Assembly (NCBI GenBank): GCA_027704905.1
Contig: CM051018.1
Span: forward strand, 21,331,642-21,395,641
Length of the DNA stretch: 64,000 nucleotides
Direction of reading: 5' to 3'
Origin: Muraenolepis orangiensis
Taxonomy: Eukaryota; Chordata; Actinopteri; Gadiformes; Muraenolepididae
Shown here: positions 1 to 64,000 of the stretch, in pieces
Numbering within the stretch: position 1 is the first letter of the stretch
Layout: each line of letters begins with the position of its first letter
The notes under the pieces: generated by a model
The model's database searches: none
The model's input: the letters and a program-made list of their open reading frames with translations, nothing else
Told to the model about the DNA's origin: nothing
Translations under genes and position numbers: made by a program

Positions 1-180
1 GCCCGGTAACGGTGCCAAAAGGAGGCTTGTTCACCGACAACACATTCAGGACTGAGAGCAGAAAACCCCCTCCAACACAACTCATGACAGTAATGGCATA
101 TTTCGACCAGAGGGGGGAGCTGTTCTCTATCCATATCTTTGCCTAGGTGGAGGTTTTTCTTGGCTGTGGCAGTGATTGTG

Positions 181-375
181 TGTTTACCCGTACGTGCGTG
201 TGTGTGTGCTGGTGCGTGTACTTGCGTTGTGTGTGCCTGTGTGTGCGTTTATGCGTGTGCCTGTGTGTGCGTTTATGCGTGTGCCTGTGTGTGCATTTAT
301 GCGTGTGCCTGTGTGTGCATTTATGCGTGTGCCTGTGTGTGCATTTATGCGTGTGCCTGTGTGTACGCCTGTGTA
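181..375 (+). repeat. 24-bp minisatellite in strn intron 4
   Basis: About five and a half tandem copies of a 24-bp unit (TTTATGCGTGTGCCTGTGTG plus TGCG or TGCA), with a more degenerate GTGTG lead-in. The array ends five bases from the strn exon 4 donor at 380. Confidence 0.8.
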
Positions 376-380
376 CTCAC

Positions 381-16121
<15,741 letters not shown>

Positions 16122-16284
16122 GGCCGGGCTCGGGTTTAAAAAAACCACCTCCGTATTATTATTATGTCGTTGCCGTTTTGTTTTTTTAGGTACTAAGATA
16201 AGGCTAAATTAAAAAAAACTCCGGTCAGCCCGCTCCGCGTCTCTCCGCTGCTCCGGGGAATGAACACACTTTCTGACAGCTGGC

Positions 16285-16310
16285 TGTCATCGGGTGACGT
16301 CAGCGAGAGA
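16285..16310 (-). promoter_or_regulatory. strn promoter with palindromic CRE
   Basis: A perfect cAMP-response element, TGACGTCA, sits at 16295-16302, about 175 bp upstream of the strn start codon in a GC-rich stretch. CREs at this distance commonly mark CpG-type promoters bound by CREB/ATF. The transcription start itself cannot be read from the sequence. Only about 450 bp separate the strn ATG from the heatr5b poly(A) signal, so the promoter must lie within that gap. Confidence 0.5.
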
Positions 16311-16573
16311 AGACCACGCCCATTACATGTTAGTTGGGTGCGCTTGATTTGGGCTCCGAGGCATCCACCCAGAGTTATTGATCCACAGGCATACATATTG
16401 AGAAACGCATAGATGATCACTCTACCAATAACAATATCAAATGACCAATAATCACCATTTCAAACGAGAGAAGTGCGCTTCGTCTACACAGCGACTTTGA
16501 CATATATTTAAAAATAACGTAAAGACCCGCAATTAAGACAATATTACAAAAGGCATATTTTGTGCAGGGAGCG

Positions 16574-16579
16574 TTTATT
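16574..16579 (-). terminator. heatr5b polyadenylation signal (AATAAA)
   Basis: The first AATAAA on the minus strand after the heatr5b stop codon, about 740 bp downstream. It implies a 3'UTR of roughly 750 bp (about 16555-17320). That interval is AT-rich, has no ORF worth reporting, and shows no other structure I could identify. Confidence 0.55.
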
Positions 16580-17320
16580 TGTTAAAGTGCTTAAAGAATA
16601 AACCATAAGCAAACCGAAAATCTAAATTATTTTGGATTTTGTTATCCCATTTAAAAGATACACCCAACTAAAAAGTTCACTGTAACAAGCATCTAACACA
16701 ATGTCAGTAATCCAGGCCAGGTTAATTGTATATCTACATCATTTGAATTGTTTTTTCTACAACATTAATTAAAACCAGTGAAAATGTAACAAAGAAAAAT
16801 CACATTGGCTCATTCGGTGAGCAAGCTCTATTAAATAGACAATCATGATAGAGAGCAACATATTCAAATTAATGTTCTACTGGAGAGCCATTCAAATGTA
16901 AATATATGACTATGGAGAACAATGGCTTGGTGACATCAAACTTCCAAGCCAAGAATAAACAAAAAAATAAAATCCTACTGAAGAAAAACATTTCGATTGA
17001 CCTTTATGCATGTTCATTGTGAAAAATTACATTCAAAGATAAATCTGTCAACATAGACAGTAAACATTCAATTACCCTTTAATAACGGCAATCACATAGA
17101 GAATACAATAATCATAAAGCAGACTTCAAGAAAACAAGACAAATGTCAAATTTGAGATGTACAATATATAAATAAATCTGAGGGAGACTTGTAAACCTAT
17201 AATGGAAAATACACAACATAAAATGAGTTTTTCTTTTGCACACCAGCCACAAAATAAAAACGCAAAATGCCAAACAAATGAAACACACACACAGACAATA
17301 AGGACACGTACAGAGAGCGT

Positions 17321-45311
<27,991 letters not shown>

Positions 45312-46280
45312 GTCGAACTACCAACCACCCAATGGCTCGGAGGAATCCGATATGTCCAAAGGACGACACTGCCAAAACAAACCTCACCCCCTGCATTGTG
45401 ACATCGAATGACAGATACACACTTTAAACACATTATACTTGTTTACACTTGTTTACTAGTGATCAATGTAATCCATGATACATTACACTCTACACTTTTG
45501 ATCAACGCAAGCCAGCCATTCACGTTACAACTGGACAAACAGAAAGCGACAAAGGTGGGACACATTCCTCATAGTTGGATGATATATAGATATATATTAT
45601 ATACTGTACGATGTGGAGGGGACACCCAAATGTTAATAAGTACAATGGTGTGCCAGCTGTGTTATCGGTTTTAGGGGGTAAACTCTGTATAAATAATATA
45701 AATGTAACGTCAGTTACATACATAAGTGTATTTAGTTGACAGCGGTCCACCCAACATACCAGCTGTGGAGGGGAGGAGGTTAGCTACACACATCGAGCTA
45801 GCTTCGTTAAGGAACAGTCTCTGGGGTTATGGTGTGTGTGTGTGTAGGGAGTTATATTCAAAGTGAAACATGTCAACTGTCAGAACCGTTGGGTATCGAA
45901 CAACCAAGCATAACGTTATCGATAACCCAACATCAGGAACACAAGGAAACTGTTCAGCCTACCTGTCGATCGCTACCCAACCAGGGATGAATGTCGACGT
46001 ATCATTGGGCAACGGCGATGTTGCGGTAAAATCAGTTCGACGGGAAACAAACGTAAATAGGTAAACACGGTGTATATCAGATACAAATGTACGCGTATAA
46101 AATATTACGATGTTGAAAATGATATAAATGGACATACTTTGTACTACTTTGATTCATATATTTGTGTAGGTCAACTTACGATGCAAATGTGATGGGTATT
46201 TAAAGGGAACTATGCGCTTCACTGCATATCACCCGGAATGGATTGTTCAACGACCCAACAGTAGCGGAAGTAAGACAGAA
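45312..46280 (-). promoter_or_regulatory. heatr5b 5' region: possible spliced 5'UTR and promoter
   Basis: Upstream of the ATG, a good acceptor (TTTTGGCAG) would start the leader part of exon 1 at about 45368. A consensus donor (CAG|GTAGGC) at about 45963 could end a noncoding first exon. ETS-like cores (CCGGAA near 46233, GCGGAAGTA near 46265) lie where such an exon would start. The start codon context GACATGG is favourable. No coding potential was found here. The leader splicing is inferred from splice motifs alone. Confidence 0.35.
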
Positions 46281-46340
46281 TGTAAACACCAGAGCTCTTG
46301 AGAGAAGTTTGACATACAATCAGGACTAATCCAAGCAAAT

Positions 46341-46410
46341 GGGGTCTAGCTCAGTGGCAGAGCACTTGACTGCAGACCAAGGGGACCCCGGTTCAACTCG
46401 GTGTGCCCCT
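46341..46410 (+). tRNA. degenerate tRNA-Cys(GCA)-like sequence
   Basis: The 70 bases follow the vertebrate tRNA-Cys pattern: acceptor start GGGGTCT, A-box TAGCTCAGTGGCAGAG, anticodon loop around CTGCAGA (GCA anticodon), and an end in GCCCCT. The T-arm is damaged: the loop/stem reads CCCGGTTCAACTCGGTG and two of five pairs fail. No T-run follows at once (only TTT, then TTTT about 30 bases on). It is best read as a pseudogene or a tRNA-derived repeat, lying between heatr5b and ddx43. Confidence 0.55.
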
Positions 46411-47438
46411 TTGCGGCTACACCCTCTGCATGTAGCCCTACTTTTCTGAATTTGAAAGACAAACTAGCTTATTTGAATCCCTAACACACACACTAACCCA
46501 AATGGAAAATTCTAACTCTAATAGGAAACCCTAAGGCTAAAACCGAACCCTAAGTAACACTTACCCTAAATCCAAACCTTCAACGCAAACACCAAACCCT
46601 AACCAGAATAGGAAACTCTTAAACCAACCCTTAGAAGCCAAACCAAACCCTAATATGGAACATTTTGTTTACACTAGTTGACAAAACAGTGACATTAGTC
46701 ACCATGCAGGAACATCTATAGTGAAGGTTTAAGTGGGAGATTGTTATCTTAATTGAATAGGCTATCCTTATTTGATTAGCTGTAACTGCTCTACTTCATT
46801 AAAAATATTGAAATGGAAAGTATCCTGTACTTTACTTTTACTTGTAGTTTTCACGAATGGTCATTTTTACTTTTATACAAGTAATTGTACTTTTACTTGA
46901 GTCTAGATTTTCAGTACTCTACCCACCACTGCCAAAACGATTGAAGAGTTTGAAACGAGACCGACAGAATGGTCAACTCACTCAACACTTTCATTGGCAT
47001 TTTGATCCCTACCACATGTGACGCAGCCAAATTGTAATCCTATAAAAAGGACTTTGACACAAGTTCCAAATATACTCAAATATACACTTTAATACCCCTC
47101 CATTATCAATGAACCCTATAACATAGATGAGCCTTTACATGGTTTGATACATTTTAATACATCAAATAATTGGAATAAAATAAAACTGAATTTGCAACAA
47201 ATAAACACACCACAAAGTCACAATGCATGGTGGTGTTTTTCTTCAAACGTTGCTTCTAATGTAAAACTGTGTGGAAGGAGAAGAATAAAACAAACAAATA
47301 AATATCAAACGTTCCAACACAACAAAACCACTTACAAAAAGCATGCACCCAATCATATCCCCAAAACCCACCCAACCAGGATGAATGGTCACTTGCACAC
47401 AAGCGTTATTCAGCTGTCCATGGAACAATCCTGAGTGC
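46411..47438. other. heatr5b-ddx43 intergenic remainder, degenerate telomere-like tract
   Basis: From about 46480 to 46660 the plus strand is full of scattered AACCCTAA-like words separated by diverged bases, resembling a decayed (CCCTAA)n tract. The remainder down to ddx43 is AT-rich. Two ATTAAA motifs on the minus strand (47153-47158 and 47088-47093) could serve as weak ddx43 poly(A) signals; no AATAAA was found on that strand here. No ORF is supported. Confidence 0.4.
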
Positions 47439-58490
<11,052 letters not shown>

Positions 58491-60511
58491 CTTTGAAGCA
58501 GCTGAAGATGATCAACTTGTGTCTGCGGTACACTTTCAGCATCCAGCATCCGGCCTCCTCTGGGTAACCTCTAGGTGACCTTCAGCCTCATTATCACATA
58601 GTCACTTAGGGATAAAGGACACGTTTAGGGATCACTTGCATGATTTATGAGTAGAATAAAATTGGAATTACTTTTTATCAATAGAAAACATGAACTTTTA
58701 TCAGTGACATATTCTGTATGGATCATACATTTGACTTTGAATTAGTCACATTTATTTAAAAAAAACGAAGTGAAGTACAGACTCACCATTAGTGTCTTAA
58801 TGTAAGACACCAAGTGATTGGATTTAGTTCAATTTATTAAAGAATGAAAAAGTATTCAGACACATTTATGGTAGTTAAGTATTTTTAGTTTATTGATGAA
58901 TAATACAATATTTATTTTCAAGAACATACAGTATGTGAATAAATTAATTAGCACATTAACATCACGCTTTAAGGCCGGCTCACTAAATTCACCGTTTATT
59001 TTCTTTGGCGGAGCCTTCTTTACCTCACATACGCACATACCATACCTGTGGAGTGTGTGTGTGGGTGGTGGCTGTTTTAACCTGTGGGCCTTGGTGAACG
59101 AGAACCCACAGGTGTGCAGCCAAAGAGTCTAACTCAGGCCAGGTGAGGCTGCTTAAACCAGCCACCAGCAACCACACACACTCAACAGTAACGTAACAAT
59201 TTCACCAAACGCAAAATGGTAGTATGTTTTATTTAAGACTTGTGGCCTGTAAGCCAACACATTGAAACAGGCCGTAGAAGGCACATTATGCTTATAATTA
59301 GTAGGCTAGTGGTTTTGCCTTTAAAGAAACACTCAACAATAGTAATATTTGTTCATATATAACGAGAAGAATGTTAATCTGTAACGGTACACTTCAGCAG
59401 TCACAATAATAATAATAATAATAATAATAATAATTATAATAATGAGACAATCATTAAAAAACACAAGAAGTCGTTAGCACATTAAAATACACGACTGACG
59501 AGTGACTAAAACACAAGATGCGGGCTAAAATCTCAGAGGTTTTTATAATAGAATATATCTTCTTCAAAACATTCAAGCTCTTTAGCAGCAACACGGTGCC
59601 TAAGACATTCATATTGTTCACCAAAGTAGTAATTCCTCATTCTTGTGTGCGGTAAACTGATAAATAAGGTAAACCTGGTAACTTAAGGCCACTTCTCTCC
59701 CTCCTATGAAGGTGCCCGCCCACCACCACACACATTGTCCGGTGAGCCAGCAGAAATGCATGCTGGGATATGGTGTCTAGTCAAGTAGATGTGGGCTCCT
59801 ACAGTGGGTATCAAGGGTCCAATCTTTCCCCACATTATACAGCTCTCTCATTCGGTCAATACCAGTATGCTTACTAAAGACTACCAGAGTCTGGAGTAAA
59901 ACACTGTCCCTTTCGACCATCATGGGATTTTCTTGGCAACAACAAAACTCCAAATTTACTTTTGGCTTTTGAAGACTATCTCGTGAAGATAATAAATCGG
60001 AACTAATTCCGAACTGAGTTGCTATTACACATAAACAGCAATAATGTCCCCAGCAGCTCGACAGCTCCACCTGCTGAAGTCGCTTCTAGCTGTGCCTTAC
60101 CTGCAGAGGTAAAGGGTCTGCAGGAGTAGGCAGGGCCTAACTAGAACTACACACGATTGGTTGTTGATGGGTGATGTCACCCGAGCAGCTTTTGAATACA
60201 GTAGCCTACATTTACAGTAAAGGAAAGATATCTTCCATCAGCCAGGTATTATTATTTCAATGGACTGGACCTTCGGGACTGGTCAGTTTACTGACAGCTC
60301 TCACATGCAGTGATACGTATGCACGGCTACAGCTAGCATCTCTTCTGTTAGCATCACAGTCCATATGTCCACATGTCACATTGGCTCTGATTGGTCGATG
60401 CATATTGAGGGTTGTGCTTCCTGTTGTCCTGGGAAACAACCTCAAATGTAGTTATTTTGTGTGTGTGTTAAATATATACAGCACATATAAAGATGTGTGT
60501 GTGTGTGTGTC
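58491..60511. other. ddx43 upstream / kcnq5-like downstream intergenic region
   Basis: Two kilobases between the ddx43 start codon and the channel stop codon, both genes on the minus strand. It contains an (ATA)n tract (59407-59433) and several minus-strand AATAAA signals (for example 58889-58894 and 58995-59000) that could end the channel transcript. It must also hold the ddx43 promoter, which shows no TATA box or clear motif. Confidence 0.5.
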
Positions 60512-61913
60512 TCATATGTGCGTGTTTGGTGGGTGGTTTTCTGTCCACACACCCCCAGCAGAACCACCAGACAGGAAATCTACCTCCTGGGACAGGAAGG
60601 GAGACTCCTCCATCTCCATTTCTGTCTGGCCTATAAAGGGTTGCCCCTGACAACCGGGAATGCCGTTACCATCGTTACCACAGCAACCGCCGTCAGAGAG
60701 CAGCGGGGTGGTGGTGGTGGTGATGGGGGGCGGTGGGCTGAGGTTGTGAGCAGAGAGGGACGTCCCTAGGCCCCCTGCCCAACCCAGGGGCCCTGCGGCC
60801 GGGCTAATGCAGCCCGGCGGCCGGCCCACCTCCAGGCTCAGGTGTCTGCTCCATGTAGCCTTGTTTCTCAGACCCGCTCTCCCCCGCAGCCGCACCTCAT
60901 CCTGGGCAGGGCCGCCGCCGGGCTCCTCCGCCTCCACCACCACCACCACCACCGGAGGGACGACCAGGAGCTCCTCTCGCTCTCCACCGAGGGGCTCCGC
61001 TGTGGTGGGGGGGTCAGGGCAGCAGCAGGTGTGGGAGGGCGGCAGCTGGAGGGTGAATGTCCCGGTTGAGGAGAGGGGGGGCGGGGGACAACAGTCCAGT
61101 GTGGGGTAGGGGCAGTCAGCGGGGAAGAGGGGGGAGGGGCTGAGGGAGGCGGTGGAGGGCGGGTAGGAGGGCGGTGCCGAGTCGGGCGGGGGGTCGTCAT
61201 CGGTGGAGCCCAGGATGAGTCGCAGGCCCCTGGGCCGCAGCGGCAGAGCCCCCCCGTCCTCCTCCTCCTCCTTCCCGCCCCCACCCCCGCCTACGAGACC
61301 CTCTCCTTGGGGGAAGCAGGAGGAGAGGTCCTGGCCCAGGAAGGAGCTCCGGTAGGTGGGCTGCTCCTGGGGGTCCAGGGAGGAGGGGGTCTTCTTCAGA
61401 ATAAGGCTGTACATCTCCAACAGAGAGTCCATCTTAGACTCAATACGAGACACCTGAGAGAGAGAATTATATAGTTATAAATAGATCTATATAAATATTT
61501 AAATATATATATAAATAGAGAGAAAAAACTGTCTCTCTCACCTGTCTTACTCTATAACTCGCATCTCTCTCTAACTCACCCGTCTGTCTCTCTCACATGT
61601 TTCTACACCTGTCTCTCTAACTCACCTGTCTGTCTCTCTCACCTGTCTCTCTCTAACTCTCTCAACTATCTCTCCACCTGTCTCTCTCTAACTCACCTGT
61701 CTGTCTCTCTCACCTGTCTCTCTCTAACTCTCTCAACTATCTCTCCACCTGTCTCTCTCTAACTCACCCGTCTGTCTCTCTCTCACCTGTCTCTCCACCT
61801 TGCACACCCTCCCCAGCATGCTGAGGTCTTCCAGATTCTCTCCTTCTGCGAGCAGCTTCTCCCTCATCTTCTTATCCAGGGAGACCTGACCTTTACCCAG
61901 GATGTGGTCCACC
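60512..61913 (-). CDS. KCNQ5-like voltage-gated K+ channel, last two coding exons
   Basis: KCNQ (Kv7) subunits form M-type potassium channels. Two exons are visible: 61787-61913 (HILGKGQVSLDKKMREK, then SMLGRVCKVERQ) and 60512-61453 (SRIESKMDSLLEMYSLILKK, then a long Pro/Ser/Gly-rich tail ending in TGA). The first matches the KCNQ5 segment VDQILGKGQ..SREK..DDLSMLGRVVKVEKQV. Together they form the coiled-coil assembly helix. The distal tail diverges strongly, although GLGTSLSAHNLSP and QPFIGQTEMEMEES vaguely echo KCNQ5 tail motifs. Nearness to ddx43 matches human 6q13. A fish duplicate (kcnq5b-like) would explain the divergence. The pore and voltage-sensor exons lie beyond the window. KCNQ2-4 are less likely because they lack ILGKGQ. 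Confidence 0.82.
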
Positions 61914-62058
61914 CTAACACACAGATACACACACATGCACACACACACACACACATACACACGCATTAAAACCAATATTTAGAACTGTTGCTAATGCTTC
62001 AAGGTTAATCCACACCGGGCAACAGGGCTGGATAGACACACACACAAACACACGCACG

Positions 62059-62115
<57 letters not shown>

Positions 62116-62393
62116 GCACATATCGTTTCAATGATTGATTAATCAGTTAATCCAAAAATAACACAGATGAATGACAAAACAAAACAGTGATTAGTTTCAG
62201 ATGCGTTGCGTTTCCACTTCTGACCACCAGCTGTTAGAGACTGGCAGGTCACATGACACACAGCTTCAGGTCACATGACACACACAGGCTTCAGGTCACA
62301 TGGCACACATGGCTTCCGGTCACATGACACACACGGCTTCAGGTCACACACTGCTTATTGATGTTTGGGAAAACAGAATGCAGATGCAGATCC

Positions 62394-62447
<54 letters not shown>

Positions 62448-62542
62448 GGATGACCCTGAGCCGAGGGTCTTCCTGCTGGTCTGGCTGGCTGGTGAGGTGG
62501 TTCTGGTTGGTCTGAACACAAAGATGGCCAGGTCAGATGTCA

Positions 62543-62582
<40 letters not shown>

Positions 62583-64000
62583 GCACACACACAAACACAC
62601 ACTCACACTGCAACATACCGTAAAAGTTCAGCACATGCTATTTGGTTGGGGCAGAATGTCCGGGAATTGTGTGAATTGTAATTGAAACGTGGGAGCGACT
62701 GGGAGAGAGTCTGACAGCTTGAGTCCAACAGGTCCTTCAGGAAGGACCTGGAACCGTTACCCTACAGCTTCATATCTGACATGAAGTCGTCAGACACCAA
62801 GGAGTTACCAAGGTGACCAATAGCGGAGACTGCAGATCACCATGGTGATGGTGGTGGTGAGGCCTAGGTGTTAGGCTTAGGGGTAGAGGTTAGGAGTTAG
62901 GGTGATGGCCATGCGTTAACGTGGCGTGGAAGTACCAATGCATGCAGCTCTGCGTAGATCACTGTGTCTCGTGTCCCGACGTGAACCATCACAAAAGTGA
63001 TGTACGCACAACTATGAACACAGCTTTAGGGTAACGTGAAAAGTGTGTTGGTGTGTGTTAGGGTGTGCTGGGCTGAGTTGGGGTGAGTTAGGGTGTGTTG
63101 GTGTGTTGGTGAGTTAGAGTGTGTTGGGGTGTGTTAGGGTGTGTTGGAGTGTGTTAGAGTGTGTTAGAGTGTGTGTTGGTGTGTTAGAGTGTGTTAGGGT
63201 GTGTTAGGGTGTGTTAGAGTATGTTAGGGTGAGTTGGAGTATTTTAGAGTGTGTTAGGGTGCGTTAGAGTGTGTTGATGTGTTAGAGGGTTGCTGGTGTG
63301 TGTTAGGGTGGGTGAGGGTATGTTAGAGTGGGTGAGGGTGTGTTAGAGTGGGTGAGGGTGTTTAGAGTGGGTAGGTGTGTTAGAGTGGGTGAGGGTATGT
63401 TAGAGTGGGTTAGAGTGTGTTAGGGTGTGTTAGAGTGGGTGAGGGTATGTTAGAGTGGGTTAGGATGTGTTAGAGTGGGTTAGGATGTGTTAGAGTGGGT
63501 GAGGGTATGTTAGAGTGGGTTAGGATGTGTTAGAGTGGGATAGGATGTGTTAGAGTGGGTTAGGGTGTGTTAGAGTGGGTTAGGGTGTATTAGAGTGGGT
63601 GAGGGTATGTTAGAGTGGGTTAGGGTGTATTAGAGTGGGTTAGGGTGTGTTGCAGTGGGTGAGGGTATGTTAGAGTGTGTTAGGGTGTGTTAGAGTGAGT
63701 GAGGATGTGTTAGAGTGAGTGAGGATGTGTTAGAGTGGGTTAGGATGTGTTAGAGTGGGTGAGGGTATGTTAGAGTGTGTTAGGGTGTGTTAGAGTGGGT
63801 GAGGGTGTGTTAGAGTGGGTTAGGGTGTATTGAGGCGCGTAGGGGTGTGTTAGGGTGCGCTTGCTTGCATAGCGGGGGGTGCAGCAGGCGGGTGAAGCTA
63901 ACCCCTGCGTGGCGTGTCTCCTGCGTGTCTGGTTATAATATAAGTGATGAGCGGGGGGAGGGAAGCCCTTCTTCGTTGGCCGCTTTGGGGGACCAACTAC
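61914..64000 (-). other. intron of the kcnq5-like gene (incomplete)
   Basis: Starts with CA arrays (61922-61965, 62035-62112), then a GT/GA array (62396-62448), a CA array (62544-62600), a diverged CAGGTCACATGACACACA tandem (62245-62350) and the long minisatellite. No upstream KCNQ exon (the LRPYDVKDVIEQYS helix) was found, so that exon lies past 64000. Confidence 0.6.
62990..63850 (+). repeat. GTGTTAGAGTGGGTGAGG-type minisatellite upstream of kcnq5-like exons
   Basis: About 850 bp of 10-bp-based units (GTGTTAGGGT, GTGTTAGAGT, GGGTGAGGGT, GGGTATGTTA) forming 20- and 40-bp higher-order repeats. The words resemble degenerate TTAGGG but are not telomeric. It lies in an intron of the channel gene. 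Confidence 0.8.

Noticed and set aside
241..375. Possible CRISPR-like array of 24-bp units
   Set aside because: Units are contiguous without spacers in an animal intron; it is an ordinary GT-rich minisatellite.
62990..63850. Telomere or subtelomere
   Set aside because: Only TTAGGG-like words in 10-bp units; no run of perfect TTAGGG, and the channel gene is expected to continue beyond it.

Overview
This is eukaryotic, almost certainly teleost-fish, nuclear DNA. The evidence is long intron-split genes with GT-AG junctions, very dense dinucleotide microsatellites, a Rex3/RTE-type retrotransposon and other LINE, SINE and MITE-like repeats typical of fish. The extreme load of (CA)n/(GA)n arrays recalls cod-like (gadiform) genomes, but that placement is an inference.

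Four protein-coding genes lie head-to-tail, all on the minus strand. (1) strn (striatin): only the first four coding exons, 16121 down to 381; the rest lies before position 1. (2) heatr5b: a complete 35-coding-exon gene, 45311 down to 17321. I rebuilt it exon by exon to about 2063 residues, provided one base missing from a C-run in exon 9 is allowed for. (3) ddx43, a KH-domain DEAD-box RNA helicase: 15 exons, 58490 down to 47439, about 853 residues. (4) The last two coding exons of a KCNQ5-like potassium channel, 61913 to 60512. strn and heatr5b are neighbours in human (2p22), and DDX43 and KCNQ5 are close together in human (6q13). The window joins these two blocks. The genes share no obvious pathway: STRIPAK phosphatase scaffold, AP-1/endosomal trafficking factor, RNA helicase and M-type K+ channel.

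Layout: 1-16.1 kb strn (9.6-kb intron 1); 16.1-17.3 kb short strn promoter/heatr5b 3'UTR region; 17.3-45.3 kb heatr5b; 45.3-47.4 kb heatr5b upstream region with a degenerate tRNA-Cys-like sequence; 47.4-58.5 kb ddx43; 58.5-60.5 kb intergenic; 60.5-64 kb kcnq5-like 3' end and a tandem-repeat-filled intron.

No prokaryote-style or obviously new multi-gene system is present. The interesting signals concern repeats and splicing. A heatr5b exon has both splice sites built from dinucleotide arrays. A (CT)n array serves as a polypyrimidine tract. A telomere-type repeat begins an intron. A 33-bp minisatellite in ddx43 resembles the adjoining splice donor. ddx43 also has a GC-AG intron inside its KH domain and a pair of compensating indels that turn part of an RGG tract acidic. 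A LINE is nested inside Rex3 with readable target-site duplications at both levels, and there is a perfect 200-bp palindrome.
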